64,000 bases of DNA from Bacteroides eggerthii (GTDB lineage: Bacteria; Bacteroidota; Bacteroidia; Bacteroidales; Bacteroidaceae). The notes below the pieces were generated by a model that ran no database searches, was not told where the DNA came from, and was given only the letters and a program-made list of their open reading frames with translations. The stretch lies in contig NZ_CP102258.1 in the NCBI RefSeq assembly GCF_025146565.1, positions 2,016,001-2,080,000 on the forward strand, read 5' to 3'. The position numbers and the translations under genes were made by a program. Positions 8,467 to 17,699 of this stretch are shown piece after piece (within the stretch, counting starts at the first letter, position 1; each line of letters begins with the position of its first letter).

Positions 8467-9381
8467 ATGGAGAAATTCGAACTACATATTCTCGGCTCCG
8501 GTTCGGCATTGCCTACCACCCGCCATTTTCCTACTTCGCAGGTAGTGAACTTACGTGACAAACTTTTTATGATAGACTGTGGAGAAGGCGCACAGTTGCA
8601 ATTCCGCAAGTCACGTCTCAAGTTCTCGCGTCTGAACCGTATCTTCATCTCCCACTTGCATGGCGACCACTGCTTCGGGCTGCCGGGACTGATATCCACA
8701 CTTAATCTCTTGGGGCGTACAGCCGACCTGCATATCCACTCTCCCAAAGGTTTGGAAGAACTTCTTACGCCGATGCTTGCATTCTTCAATCATCAGATGA
8801 CCTATAAAATTTTCTTCCACGCGTTCGAGACGAAAGAAGCCGCTTTGATTTATGAAGACCGTTCGCTTACGGTGACAACCATTCCTTTGCGGCATCGCAT
8901 GCCTTGCTGCGGTTTTCTGTTTGCCGAGAAGCCGCGCCCCAATCATATCCTGCGCGACATGATAGACTTCTATCAAGTGCCGGTGTACGAGCTGAACCGC
9001 ATCAAGAACGGTGCGGATTACGTTACGCCGGAAGGAGAGGTGATACCCAATGCCCGTCTCACCCGTCCCTCGGCTGCTCCACGCCGTTATGCCTATTGTT
9101 CGGATACGATTTATCTTCCCTCCATAACGGAACAGATAAAAGGAGTCGATCTGCTTTTCCATGAGGCCACTTTTGCCGAAGATGCCGCCCCGCGTGCCAA
9201 AGAGACGTTCCATACCACCGCTTCGCAAGCCGCACAAATAGCCCGCGATGCGGAGGTGAAGAAGCTACTGATAGGTCATTTTTCAGCCCGTTACGATGAC
9301 GAACAGGTGCTGCTGGAAGAGGCGCGTCCGGTTTTTCCGAATACACAGCTTGCCAAAGAAACGCTTTGCATATCGGTGTGA
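8467..9381 (+). CDS. rnz: Ribonuclease Z
   Basis: Endonuclease that trims the 3' ends of tRNA precursors. The 304-residue protein has the metallo-beta-lactamase fold with the zinc motif HLHGDH at residues 63-68, the N-terminal LGSGSALPTTRHFPTSQ stretch typical of RNase Z, YCSDT in the middle and the C-terminal HFSARY that follows the HEATF motif. Length equals that of bacterial short-form enzymes. The start ATG at 8467 is fixed by the promoter directly in front of it. Independent transcription unit; an ECF sigma gene with its own promoter follows. Confidence 0.95.
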   Translation: MEKFELHILGSGSALPTTRHFPTSQVVNLRDKLFMIDCGEGAQLQFRKSRLKFSRLNRIFISHLHGDHCFGLPGLISTLNLLGRTADLHIHSPKGLEELLTPMLAFFNHQMTYKIFFHAFETKEAALIYEDRSLTVTTIPLRHRMPCCGFLFAEKPRPNHILRDMIDFYQVPVYELNRIKNGADYVTPEGEVIPNARLTRPSAAPRRYAYCSDTIYLPSITEQIKGVDLLFHEATFAEDAAPRAKETFHTTASQAAQIARDAEVKKLLIGHFSARYDDEQVLLEEARPVFPNTQLAKETLCISV

Positions 9382-9394
9382 ATTAAACTTTTAC

Positions 9395-9402
9395 TATCTT
9401 TG
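9395..9402 (+). promoter_or_regulatory. -7 element for the ECF sigma operon
   Basis: TATCTTTG about 32 nt ahead of the sigma factor start; it looks like a housekeeping-type promoter, not an ECF-type one. Confidence 0.5.
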
Positions 9403-9434
9403 TCGGTGTAAAGCTATAAATGTGAATAGAATAT

Positions 9435-9989
9435 ATGAATCCTTCTTATAATGAACGTGAAGTGCTGGCACTTCTTCAGGAGGAAAGTACGCAGAAGCAG
9501 GGATTTGAGATGATTGTGGCGCAATACAGCGAGCAGTTATACTGGCAAATCCGGCGTATGGTGCTTTCGCATGAAGATGCTAACGACTTGCTTCAGAACA
9601 CCTTTATCAAGGCATGGATCAATATCGATTATTTCCGGGCGGAGGCGAGGCTCTCCACGTGGCTCTATCGTATTGCGCTGAACGAGTGCCTCACTTTTCT
9701 GAATAAACAGCGGGCGGTCAACACCGTTTCATTGGACGATCCCGAAGCCGATTCCCTTCAGAGGCTGGAGAGCGATCCTTACTTTTCGGGCGACAAGGCT
9801 CAGATGGCTTTACAGAAAGCGTTGCTCACCTTGCCCGAAAAGCAACGTATGGTGTTCAACCTGAAGTACTACCAGGAGATGAAATACGAGCAGATGTCCG
9901 AGATCTTCGGTACTTCCGTAGGCGCTTTGAAAGCATCCTATCATCATGCGGTGAAAAAAATAGAGAAGATATTAGGAGAAGATGATTAA
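9435..9989 (+). CDS. ECF-type RNA polymerase sigma factor
   Basis: A 184-residue sigma-70 family member of group 4. Region 2 covers about residues 25-95 (YSEQLYWQIRRMVLSHEDANDLLQNTFIKAW and RLSTWLYRIALNECL), and region 4 covers about residues 125-180 (LPEKQRMVFNLKYYQEMKYEQMSEIFGTS, the helix-turn-helix). There is no region 1.1 or 3. It is the first gene of a three-gene run with a small membrane protein and a secreted Spy-like protein, the usual sigma / anti-sigma / periplasmic sensor order, so it probably answers an envelope stress. No FecR-type or SusC-type gene is next to it, so it is not a polysaccharide-utilisation sigma factor. Confidence 0.92.
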   Translation: MNPSYNEREVLALLQEESTQKQGFEMIVAQYSEQLYWQIRRMVLSHEDANDLLQNTFIKAWINIDYFRAEARLSTWLYRIALNECLTFLNKQRAVNTVSLDDPEADSLQRLESDPYFSGDKAQMALQKALLTLPEKQRMVFNLKYYQEMKYEQMSEIFGTSVGALKASYHHAVKKIEKILGEDD

Positions 9990-10037
9990 ACCTTTAACGT
10001 GAAAAAAAGTCTAACCAAACAGAGAGGAGAAGAGCTT

Positions 10038-10406
10038 ATGAAAGAAGAAGATTACATGCTCAAAAAGATTGGGACGGAAAATGCTTTTCATGTTCCCGAA
10101 GGATACTTTGAGAATCTCACTTCGGAGATTATGAACCGGCTTCCCGAAAAAGAGAAACCTGCTTCCGAGAAGAAAGAGGTTACAATGTGGGAAAGAGCAA
10201 AGCCTTGGGTATATATGGCGGCCATGTTTGTAGGTGCGGCATTGATTATCCGCGTAGCTTCCTCCAACCATGCTCCGGCTGCATCAGACTGTATGGCTGC
10301 CGATGAAACCGAGGTAGAAATGGAATACATCGACATGGCAGTGGACAACACTATGCTTGACGACTACTCATTATACGTCTATTTGGCCGATTCTGATGCA
10401 GAATGA
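10038..10406 (+). CDS. Small membrane protein, putative anti-sigma factor
   Basis: About 122 residues with one membrane segment (WVYMAAMFVGAALIIRVAS, near residue 60), a charged cytoplasmic N-terminal half and a short acidic outer part that contains DYSLYVYLAD. The ATG at 10038 is preceded by AGAGAGGAGAAG, an unusually good ribosome binding site, so I prefer it to the upstream GTG at 9999. The N-terminal segment with VPEGYFENL is shared by proteins encoded beside ECF sigma genes in Bacteroides. Position right after the sigma gene is the main evidence for the role; no ZAS or RskA motif is visible. Confidence 0.7.
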   Translation: MKEEDYMLKKIGTENAFHVPEGYFENLTSEIMNRLPEKEKPASEKKEVTMWERAKPWVYMAAMFVGAALIIRVASSNHAPAASDCMAADETEVEMEYIDMAVDNTMLDDYSLYVYLADSDAE

Positions 10407-10438
10407 GGCTGCAATAACTTTAACCGATTGAAGAAGAA

Positions 10439-10918
10439 ATGAAAAAGCTGATTGTTTTACTAATTATGATGTGCGGTTTCGCACCGGTGCTTTGGGCTGC
10501 GGACGGATGCCAGCAGCATTTGTCTCCCACAGAGTTTCGTGCCAAACAGCAAGCATATATTACAGAGAAAGCCGGATTGACCAAGGAAGAGGCGGCTAAG
10601 TTTTTCCCCCTTTACTTTGAATTGCAGGACAAGAAGAAAGAGCAGAACGATAAGGCGTGGAACTTGATCCGTCAGGGAAAAGACGAAAAGACCACTGAAG
10701 CCCAATATGATGCGATTATGGAAGGCGTGTATGATGCACGTATCGCTTCCGACCGTTTGGATAAGACTTATTTCGTTAGGTTCAAGAAGATATTGTCTGC
10801 CAAGAAACTATATCTGGTGCAGAAAGCCGAGATGCGTTTTCACCGGGAGCTGCTGAAAGGGATGCGGCATAATGACAACAAAGGTAAGGCTCCGAAACGC
10901 CAACCGGACAAGAGATAA
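10439..10918 (+). CDS. Periplasmic Spy/CpxP-like protein
   Basis: A 159-residue protein with a signal peptide (LIVLLIMMCGFAPVLWA), then an all-helical, strongly charged body. The segment ILSAKKLYLVQKAEMRFHREL resembles the LTxxQ-type helix of Spy/CpxP-like periplasmic proteins. The tail is basic. It closes the sigma / anti-sigma operon, 32 nt after the previous stop. In related systems such a protein either senses metal or misfolded protein, or is a target chaperone. The similarity is in pattern and not strong, so the functional label is tentative. Confidence 0.6.
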   Translation: MKKLIVLLIMMCGFAPVLWAADGCQQHLSPTEFRAKQQAYITEKAGLTKEEAAKFFPLYFELQDKKKEQNDKAWNLIRQGKDEKTTEAQYDAIMEGVYDARIASDRLDKTYFVRFKKILSAKKLYLVQKAEMRFHRELLKGMRHNDNKGKAPKRQPDKR

Positions 10919-10920
10919 AA

Positions 10921-10999
10921 ACACATCATCCGTTTGTACGAAACGGATGATGTGTTGAAGGCTGATAGATCATCTGTTTGACCCAAACGGATGATCTAT
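10921..10999. terminator. Two tandem hairpins between convergent genes
   Basis: First hairpin: perfect 15-bp stem, 10921-10935 against 10941-10955. Second: 16-bp stem with one G-T pair, 10965-10980 against 10984-10999, followed by six T. The stems share the core ATCATCYGTTT. The second also covers the stop codon of mazG on the other strand, so the pair probably terminates both directions. Confidence 0.75.
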
Positions 11000-11790
11000 T
11001 TTTTATTCTCCAATGCTTTGGCCTCTTCCCACAGTTTGTCCATCTCTTCCAGTGTCATATCGTGCAGGTTTTTGCCTTCCTTGATGCTGTGTGCCTCTAC
11101 ATAGTTGAAGCGGCGGATAAACTTCTGGTTAGTGTGTTCCAAGGCATTATCAGGATTTATTTTGTACAGGCGGGCGGCATTGATGAGGCTGAACATTACA
11201 TCTCCAAATTCCTCTTCCGCTTTCTGCTTGTCCATGTGGGCCACCTCGTCCTGAAATTCCTGTATTTCCTCTTTCACTTTATCCCACACCTGTTCGCGTT
11301 CTTCCCAGTCGAAACCCACATTGCGGGCTTTGTCCTGAATGCGATATGCCTTGATGAGCGAGGGCAGGGCGGCGGGCACACCGCTTAGTACCGTTTTGTT
11401 GCCACCTTTTTCCTTGAGTTTCAGCTGTTCCCAGTTCTCGGATACTTGTCCGGCAGTCTCGGCTTTCACATCGCCGAATACGTGGGGATGACGGAAAATC
11501 AGCTTCTCGCAAAGGCGGTCGCATACATCCTTTATGTCAAAATCTCCGGTTTCCGAACCTATTTTGGCGTAGAAAGCCACATGAAGCAATACGTCTCCCA
11601 GTTCTTTGCAGATTTCCTGCTTGTCGTCGCGCATCAGGGCGTCACAAAGTTCATAAGTCTCTTCAATGGTGTTGGGACGCAGGCTTTCATTGGTCTGCTT
11701 CTTGTCCCAGGGACATTTCACCCGCAGTTCGTCGAGTATATCGAGGAAGCGGCCGAAAGCCTCCATTTGTTCTTTTCTTGTATGTTGCAT
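10996..11790 (-). CDS. mazG: Nucleoside triphosphate pyrophosphohydrolase MazG
   Basis: Hydrolyses (d)NTPs to monophosphates, a house-cleaning role and, in E. coli, control of ppGpp. The 264 residues contain two MazG domains: the first with CPWDKKQTNESLRPNTIEE and the metal-binding EETYELCDAL, the second with KVKEEIQEFQDE and the EEFGDVMFSLINAAR helix. Length equals the two-domain E. coli enzyme. It lies 3 nt downstream of the DUF3810 gene on the same strand, so the two are probably one transcript. This is different from the short one-domain MazG-like proteins of phage. Confidence 0.95.
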   Translation of the reverse strand: MQHTRKEQMEAFGRFLDILDELRVKCPWDKKQTNESLRPNTIEETYELCDALMRDDKQEICKELGDVLLHVAFYAKIGSETGDFDIKDVCDRLCEKLIFRHPHVFGDVKAETAGQVSENWEQLKLKEKGGNKTVLSGVPAALPSLIKAYRIQDKARNVGFDWEEREQVWDKVKEEIQEFQDEVAHMDKQKAEEEFGDVMFSLINAARLYKINPDNALEHTNQKFIRRFNYVEAHSIKEGKNLHDMTLEEMDKLWEEAKALENKK

Positions 11791-11793
11791 GGA

Positions 11794-12894
11794 TTACTGT
11801 TGGTTAATGACTGGTGCAAAGATACGATTTTTCTTCCACTCCTCATACGAAATCAGCAGACCTACTACCTCCGAATAATTTTTCCGTCCGCTTTCTATTT
11901 TGTTGCCTTTCAGGTATAAGTCGTATATCCGGTCCTGAATACTGCCGATTACGGGGTTGTATTTCTTCATCCAGTATTCGCTGTTTGTTTGCGCCAGTCT
12001 GATAATTTCGGGACGTATGCGCTGGAGGAGTTGTGCATATTCTTCTTCATTCATAAGTCTCCGGGCATTGCCCAGCACATGCGGCAATATGGAGAAATAG
12101 CCGCTGAAGCGAATCTCCTTCACCTGCGAACGGGTACATACCTGATAGGCGTAGAAGTTGGCTTCCGCTTCGCTGGTGATGCCCAGCAGGTGAGCAAGCT
12201 CGTGTGCGTAAGTGGCGGGGTATTGCGAAGGAAGCAAGTCGCCGTTCAGGGTGAATTCACAGAAGAAAGGCCCCATGCTGCCGGTGACGCCTACCATCGA
12301 AATCAAGGGGGTGAACAGCATTGTCTTTACGCGAGGTGATTGGTGAAAAGGGCGATGCACTCCTAACGAGTCACTGATTTGATTGTATGCTCGTACGCTT
12401 TCATGGCACGCCAACGTTTCATCGATGGATGTAATGTCTGTGTAAGAACCGTTCAGATTTTTGATGTAGCTGTCTACAAACTTCTGGAAGTTTTCGGGAG
12501 TGTACGCGATATAGGGGATGTGTGTCCGTTCGTAGAAGTTCTTTTGCGAGTAGTTCAATCCCCATGCCAGATAGAACCATACGTACACCCATAGAAGATA
12601 CTTGGCGTCTGCAAGCAGAATGGACTTCCACCTCTGCTTGCGGATGTGGCGCGCATAGACAGGGTAAAGAAGCAGGCCGGCGATGCTTAGCGCAATGAAC
12701 AAGTCGCCGATGGCAAATGGTACCAGTCGGGAGAAAGAGGAAAGTACCCGGGCAATAGCCGGATACACATATTGGGCATAAGCATTTCCCAAGCCGGGCA
12801 CTATCTGTACACACCATACAAGCAGTAAAAAAAGTGCCAAAAGTAATGAATTGCTTTTGACCCTTATTCCTGATATGCCTATGTTATGCTTCAT
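11794..12894 (-). CDS. DUF3810 membrane protein with HExxH motif
   Basis: A 366-residue protein with hydrophobic segments at about residues 17-35, 55-80 and 95-112 and a large C-terminal domain. It has the zinc-peptidase motif HELAH at residues 231-235, followed by GITSEAEANFYAY, in which the glutamates are at a spacing suitable for a third metal ligand. This fits the DUF3810 family, found in Bacteroidetes and Firmicutes, which has no proven activity. I infer a membrane-bound zinc protease facing the periplasm. It starts divergently from valS and runs directly into mazG. Confidence 0.8.
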   Translation of the reverse strand: MKHNIGISGIRVKSNSLLLALFLLLVWCVQIVPGLGNAYAQYVYPAIARVLSSFSRLVPFAIGDLFIALSIAGLLLYPVYARHIRKQRWKSILLADAKYLLWVYVWFYLAWGLNYSQKNFYERTHIPYIAYTPENFQKFVDSYIKNLNGSYTDITSIDETLACHESVRAYNQISDSLGVHRPFHQSPRVKTMLFTPLISMVGVTGSMGPFFCEFTLNGDLLPSQYPATYAHELAHLLGITSEAEANFYAYQVCTRSQVKEIRFSGYFSILPHVLGNARRLMNEEEYAQLLQRIRPEIIRLAQTNSEYWMKKYNPVIGSIQDRIYDLYLKGNKIESGRKNYSEVVGLLISYEEWKKNRIFAPVINQQ

Positions 12895-13043
12895 CTTACT
12901 TTTCCCTTATGTGCTTCGCCTGCCGCATGCTTTGGATTTTCAGTTTCATCTGTTGAAACCGGTGCGGCACTGCGTGCTTGTTCCGATAACTTCATATAAA
13001 ATTATCATTTGTGAAGCAAAGGTATGTAATTCTTTTCATTGCT

Positions 13044-13077
13044 TTTGCCGTATAAAGCTATTAATTTATTAATTTTG
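13044..13077 (+). promoter_or_regulatory. valS promoter
   Basis: TTTG at 13044-13047 and TAATTTTG at 13070-13077, followed by CGCCC; the spacer is 22 nt, slightly long. Confidence 0.5.
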
Positions 13078-13110
13078 CGCCCATTATAACAAAATATAGA
13101 TTTTAGAAAC

Positions 13111-15795
13111 ATGGAATTAGCAAGTAAGTACAATCCCGCTGACGTAGAGGGAAAGTGGTACCAGTATTGGTTGGACCACAAATTATTCAGTTCTAAACCC
13201 GATGGTCGTGAGCCTTACACCATCGTCATTCCGCCCCCTAACGTCACCGGTGTGCTCCACATGGGACACATGCTTAATAATACCATTCAGGATATTCTTG
13301 TACGTCGCGCACGTATGGAAGGCAAGAACGCCTGCTGGGTTCCGGGTACGGACCACGCTTCCATTGCCACCGAAGCCAAGGTTGTGAACAAACTTGCCGC
13401 ACAGGGTATCAAGAAAACGGATCTTACTCGTGATGAATTCCTGAAATACGCTTGGGAATGGACGGACGAACATGGCGGTATCATCCTGAAACAACTCCGC
13501 AAGCTGGGTGCTTCCTGCGACTGGGATCGTACTGCTTTTACCATGGACGAGAAGCGTAGCGAAAGCGTGCTCAAAGTATTTGTAGACCTCTACAATAAAG
13601 GCCTGATCTATCGTGGCGTACGCATGGTGAACTGGGATCCGAAGGCGCTCACCGCCCTCAGCGATGAAGAGGTTATCTACAAGGAAGAACATAGCAAACT
13701 GTATTATCTGAAATACTACGTTGCCGATGATGACATGTCCGGTGAGACGGGGGCCGAAGGTGAAGTGGTTCATCGTGATGCTTCCGGCAGGCGTTATGCC
13801 GTAGTGGCTACTACGCGTCCCGAAACAATCATGGGTGATACGGCGATGTGCATTAACCCCGCCGACCCGAAGAACCAATGGTTGAAGGGCAAGAAAGTGA
13901 TTGTGCCGCTGGTGAACCGGGTTATCCCCGTTATACAGGACGATTATGTGGATGTAGAGTTCGGTACGGGCTGTCTGAAGGTAACTCCCGCGCACGACGT
14001 AAATGACTATATGCTGGGCGAGAAATACAACCTGCCTGCCATCGACATCTTCAATGACAACGGAACATTGAGCGAAGCTGCCGGACTCTATGTCGGTATG
14101 GACCGTTTTGATGTACGCGAGCAGATAGAAAAGGATTTGCAGCATGCCGGACTGTTGGAAAAGGTGGAGGCCTATACCAACAAGGTCGGCTTCTCCGAGC
14201 GTACCAATGTGGCAATCGAGCCGAAGCTCTCCATGCAGTGGTTCCTCAAGATGCAGCACTTTGCCGACATGGCTTTGCCGCCGGTGATGAACGATGACCT
14301 GAAATTCTACCCTGCCAAATACAAGAATACCTATAAGAACTGGCTGGAGAACATCAAGGACTGGTGCATCAGCCGCCAGTTGTGGTGGGGACACCGTATT
14401 CCTGCCTATTTCCTGCCGGAAGGTGGATATGTGGTGGCAGCCACTCCCGAAGAGGCATTGAAGCTGGCACAGGAGAAGACGGGAAATCCTGCTCTTAAAG
14501 CGGAAGATCTGCGTCAGGACGAGGACTGCCTCGACACATGGTTTTCTTCCTGGCTGTGGCCCATCTCTCTGTTCGACGGCATCCTGAATCCGGGCAACGA
14601 GGAAATCAACTATTATTATCCCACCAGCGACCTTGTGACCGGACCGGACATTATCTTCTTTTGGGTGGCGCGCATGATTATGGCGGGCTATGAATACGAA
14701 GGCAAGATGCCGTTCAAGAATGTTTACTTCACCGGTATCGTACGCGACAAACTGGGACGCAAGATGTCCAAGTCGCTCGGCAATTCACCCGACCCGCTGG
14801 ATCTGATAGACCGTTACGGCGCCGACGGTGTGCGTATGGGTATGATGCTTTCGGCTCCCGCCGGCAACGACATCCTCTTTGACGATGCGCTTTGTGAACA
14901 GGGACGTAACTTCAACAACAAAATATGGAATGCTTTCCGTCTGATCAAGGGTTGGGAAGTAAGTGCCGAAGTGCCCATGCCGGAAGCTGCCGGACTGGCA
15001 ATGCGCTGGTTTGAGTCCAAACAGAATGCCGTAGCTGCCGAAGTGGCGGACTTGTTTGGCAAGTATCGTTTGAGTGAAGCGTTAATGGCAGTGTACAAGC
15101 TCTTCTGGGACGAGTTCTCTTCCTGGTATCTGGAGATGATCAAGCCTGCTTATGGCCAGCCCATCAACAAAAAGGTGTACGAAACGACTATCGGCTTCTT
15201 CGATAACCTGTTGCATCTGCTGCATCCGTTCATGCCGTTCATCACCGAGGAACTGTGGCAGCATATCTTCGACCGTAAAGACGGGGAGAGCCTTATGGTG
15301 AGTCCTATTTCCATGTCAACGGAAGTTGATGAAGCCTTTGTGCAGCAGTTCGAGGTGGTGAAAGAGGTCATCAGTAATGTACGCTCTATCCGCCTGCAGA
15401 AGAACATTGCCCAGAAGGAGGCATTGGAGTTGCAGGTTGTCGGCGAAAATCCGGTGGCTGCTTTCGACGCCGTCATCGTGAAGATGTGCAACCTCTCTGC
15501 CATAAGCGTGGTTGAGGCGAAAGCCGACGGTGCTGCCGCCTTCATGGTGGGTACAACGGAATATGCCGTTCCTTTGGGTAACATGATTGATGTGGAAGCC
15601 GAAATAGCCCGTATGGAAGCCGAACTGAAACATAAGGAGGGTTTCTTGCAGGGAGTCTTGAAGAAGCTGAGCAACGAGAAGTTCGTGAACAATGCTCCGG
15701 CTGCCGTTATTGAAATGGAACGCAAGAAACAGGCGGATGCGGAGAGCATCATCAACTCATTGAAAGAAAGCATTGCCGCTTTGAAAAAGGCGTAA
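13111..15795 (+). CDS. valS: Valine--tRNA ligase
   Basis: Charges tRNA-Val with valine and edits mischarged threonine. The 894-residue class I synthetase shows the HIGH-type motif HMGH at residues 50-53 within [13 protein letters not shown], the editing domain with [12 protein letters not shown], the KMSKS motif at about 551-555, and the C-terminal tRNA-binding coiled coil ([19 protein letters not shown]) that is diagnostic for ValS as opposed to IleS. Complete, with ordinary length. Monocistronic; a long hairpin without a clear T-run follows. Confidence 0.98.
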   Translation: MELASKYNPADVEGKWYQYWLDHKLFSSKPDGREPYTIVIPPPNVTGVLHMGHMLNNTIQDILVRRARMEGKNACWVPGTDHASIATEAKVVNKLAAQGIKKTDLTRDEFLKYAWEWTDEHGGIILKQLRKLGASCDWDRTAFTMDEKRSESVLKVFVDLYNKGLIYRGVRMVNWDPKALTALSDEEVIYKEEHSKLYYLKYYVADDDMSGETGAEGEVVHRDASGRRYAVVATTRPETIMGDTAMCINPADPKNQWLKGKKVIVPLVNRVIPVIQDDYVDVEFGTGCLKVTPAHDVNDYMLGEKYNLPAIDIFNDNGTLSEAAGLYVGMDRFDVREQIEKDLQHAGLLEKVEAYTNKVGFSERTNVAIEPKLSMQWFLKMQHFADMALPPVMNDDLKFYPAKYKNTYKNWLENIKDWCISRQLWWGHRIPAYFLPEGGYVVAATPEEALKLAQEKTGNPALKAEDLRQDEDCLDTWFSSWLWPISLFDGILNPGNEEINYYYPTSDLVTGPDIIFFWVARMIMAGYEYEGKMPFKNVYFTGIVRDKLGRKMSKSLGNSPDPLDLIDRYGADGVRMGMMLSAPAGNDILFDDALCEQGRNFNNKIWNAFRLIKGWEVSAEVPMPEAAGLAMRWFESKQNAVAAEVADLFGKYRLSEALMAVYKLFWDEFSSWYLEMIKPAYGQPINKKVYETTIGFFDNLLHLLHPFMPFITEELWQHIFDRKDGESLMVSPISMSTEVDEAFVQQFEVVKEVISNVRSIRLQKNIAQKEALELQVVGENPVAAFDAVIVKMCNLSAISVVEAKADGAAAFMVGTTEYAVPLGNMIDVEAEIARMEAELKHKEGFLQGVLKKLSNEKFVNNAPAAVIEMERKKQADAESIINSLKESIAALKKA

Positions 15796-15833
15796 GCGGT
15801 ATTTCCGATAGGTGACTATATTATCTTACAGCA

Positions 15834-15871
15834 AATCCCCCTATAAATCTTTAATTGTTTATAGGGGGATT
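15834..15871. repeat. Stem-loop after valS
   Basis: Perfect 14-bp inverted repeat: AATCCCCCTATAAA at 15834-15847 and its complement at 15858-15871, with a 10-nt loop. There is no T-run on either strand, so it may stabilise mRNA ends and not terminate. Its CCCCCTA core resembles the palindromes upstream of glnN. Confidence 0.5.
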
Positions 15872-15964
15872 ATAGTTTGATATACTCTATTGTTTAACAA
15901 GGATTCACATTGTAAGGCAATGTATAGTTACCTTCCGATTATGGTCTTTGGCAACTCCGACTGC

Positions 15965-16411
15965 CTATTTCTCCAATAAGTCTTTCAGAAAAGCGTCCAA
16001 CTCTTCATCCAGTCCTTTCAGCAATTCTTCGTTTACCAGCAGGGTGTCGTCGTCCAGCAGCAGGAGTTCGGCTATGGTCTCTTTGTCATCATCCACCAGC
16101 ACGAAGGAGAAAGGCTTCATGATAGTCAGCTTGTCAAAGGTATCCTTGCTCTTCATATTGCAGAGCAGGTTGCTCAGGATGCGTTCTATGTTCTCATAGA
16201 AGTCATCGCCTTCATAAGTCATCCATTCTTCGATAACGGTGCTGGAAAGCTCCCTGTCGTCATCATCGAAAATGCAGAATTCGCCCGAACTTTGGTTTGC
16301 TTGCAGATGAATATCCGTAACGATTGTTTGTTCGCAACCGCAAGTGTACTTGCCGATTGCCTGTTTAATGGTTTCTTCGAGGAGAGATAATGCCGGTTGA
16401 CTGAGTTTCAT
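15965..16411 (-). CDS. Acidic protein of unknown function
   Basis: I do not recognise a family. The 148 residues are strongly acidic, with runs such as DDDDRELSS and a Leu/Asp/Glu-rich C-terminal third (ETIAELLLLDDDTLLVNEEL). A pair of cysteines, CGC, lies near residue 25. There is no signal peptide or membrane segment, so it should be cytosolic. The start ATG at 16411 is the only good one. The neighbour downstream of the DNA (DUF6340 gene) is on the same strand but 67 nt away. It looks like a real, conserved-type gene because the frame is intact and shows normal codon use. Confidence 0.7.
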   Translation of the reverse strand: MKLSQPALSLLEETIKQAIGKYTCGCEQTIVTDIHLQANQSSGEFCIFDDDDRELSSTVIEEWMTYEGDDFYENIERILSNLLCNMKSKDTFDKLTIMKPFSFVLVDDDKETIAELLLLDDDTLLVNEELLKGLDEELDAFLKDLLEK

Positions 16412-16478
16412 AATTGCTTTTCTTTACTAAATGGATGTTCAAAGGTATAAAAAAAACAGTTACATTTACTGTATTTGA

Positions 16479-17573
16479 CTAAAAATCATTATTAAATCGT
16501 TGCATTTGCATGTTTAGGCGTGCCAAGCCTTCTTCACGTTCTTTTAATTCGGTGACGTAAAGGGTTGTGAGGACGTAGTTGGGGAGGTCTGCCTGGGTCA
16601 GGTGAGTCAAATCTTTTTTGTCTACGCCGTCCACAATGCGTGCTTCGGTTTGTGCTTTCAAAGCCCAGCCGACAGCAGTGGTGATGCTGTCCAGCATCTC
16701 GTAGCCGACAGCCAGATTATAGGCAGCCTGCATCTTTTTCTTCCCTTTTTTGGTGGCGTAGGTCTGCTTCCACAAGTCGATGGCGGTTTCCCATTGCTTC
16801 TCCCTGACATATACGGCGGCATCGCGCATATTCACCGAACCGCCGCAGAAGAGGTATCGGCTGGCTGTTTTCCAATAGGGCAACAGCTTCTTTACGGGGA
16901 TGGTTCCGGCAAATTCAGAGGCTTGTTTTATCACGTCTTCTTCGCTGATGAGGTGGGACTGTACGAAAGGCCCGTTTCCGGCTTCCTCCCAGAAGATGCT
17001 GTCTTTACTGTTGACGGTCACCATAGGTGTGCCGCGATTGGGCAGATAGACACTGACGGTGGGATAGACTTTGGCGTCCACCGTTCCGTAGTAGACACCC
17101 CAGTCGCGCATATACTTTATTTTGCGGGTGGTGTGTATCTGCACGTTTTCCAGTGCGATGAGGAAATCTACGTCCAGATTATCCACCAGCCGGTTCACTT
17201 CTTCCTGTGATAGCATTGCCTCTCGCGGAGTGATGTCGCCGGTGCGCAGGGCAGAGTCGCAGATTATCACTTCGTTGAAGTAGTTCTCATCAGCAAGCGC
17301 TTCGGCAAGTGTTTCGGTGGCAATGGTGGCATTGCCGTTGTAATAGTCCACCTTCCGGGCTATTTCAAAGTCGTCTTTCTTCTTCTCTTTGGCGAGGATA
17401 GGCTTGTTTTCCGGAACTGCGGGCATGTTGTTGACGACGCCCACCCGCTTCAGGCTTGGCGGGAAACTGACATCCGCCGGTAGCATATAGTCGATAGCGA
17501 GATATTCAACGCTTTGGCAGCCTGCCAAAAGTAGCAAACAAGACAATAACAGATAATGATAGTATTTAGCCAT
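16479..17573 (-). CDS. DUF6340-type lipoprotein with TPR-like end
   Basis: About 364 residues. The N-terminus MAKYYHYLLLSCLLLLAGC is a lipoprotein signal with lipobox LAGC, so the protein is anchored to a membrane by its Cys. The central part (VDFLIALENVQIHTTRK, then conserved VSVYLPNRG) and a C-terminal helical repeat (WETAIDLWKQTYATKKGKKKMQAAYNLAVGYEM) fit the Bacteroidetes DUF6340 family. Function is unknown. The ATG at 17573 is chosen over the in-frame TTG at 17600 because only the former starts directly with the signal peptide. It follows the secA terminator, so it is probably transcribed separately. Confidence 0.75.
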   Translation of the reverse strand: MAKYYHYLLLSCLLLLAGCQSVEYLAIDYMLPADVSFPPSLKRVGVVNNMPAVPENKPILAKEKKKDDFEIARKVDYYNGNATIATETLAEALADENYFNEVIICDSALRTGDITPREAMLSQEEVNRLVDNLDVDFLIALENVQIHTTRKIKYMRDWGVYYGTVDAKVYPTVSVYLPNRGTPMVTVNSKDSIFWEEAGNGPFVQSHLISEEDVIKQASEFAGTIPVKKLLPYWKTASRYLFCGGSVNMRDAAVYVREKQWETAIDLWKQTYATKKGKKKMQAAYNLAVGYEMLDSITTAVGWALKAQTEARIVDGVDKKDLTHLTQADLPNYVLTTLYVTELKEREEGLARLNMQMQRFNNDF

Positions 17574-17624
17574 AGCCTTTATTCTTTGTTCTGAAAACAA
17601 AAGTAATCTTTTACTTGAATAAAT

Positions 17625-17661
17625 AAAAGCCCCGAACAGTTTTTAACCGTTCGAGGCTTTT
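17625..17661 (-). terminator. secA terminator
   Basis: Inverted repeat 17625-17637 against 17649-17661 (AAAAGCCCCGAAC with one mismatch). On the minus strand the stem ends in a T-run that continues as ATTTATT. A second small stem, TAGTGATTAG at 17664-17673 and its complement at 17681-17690, lies between it and the secA stop. Confidence 0.75.
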
Positions 17662-17699
17662 GTTAGTGATTAGTGAACCGCTAATCACTATTCCGCTAT

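Noticed and set aside
13183..14394. 403-codon open frame opposite valS
   Set aside because: Antisense shadow of valS with no promoter and no recognisable domain.
15834..15871. Simple terminator for valS
   Set aside because: The stem is strong but no T-run follows on either strand, so I list it only as a stem-loop.
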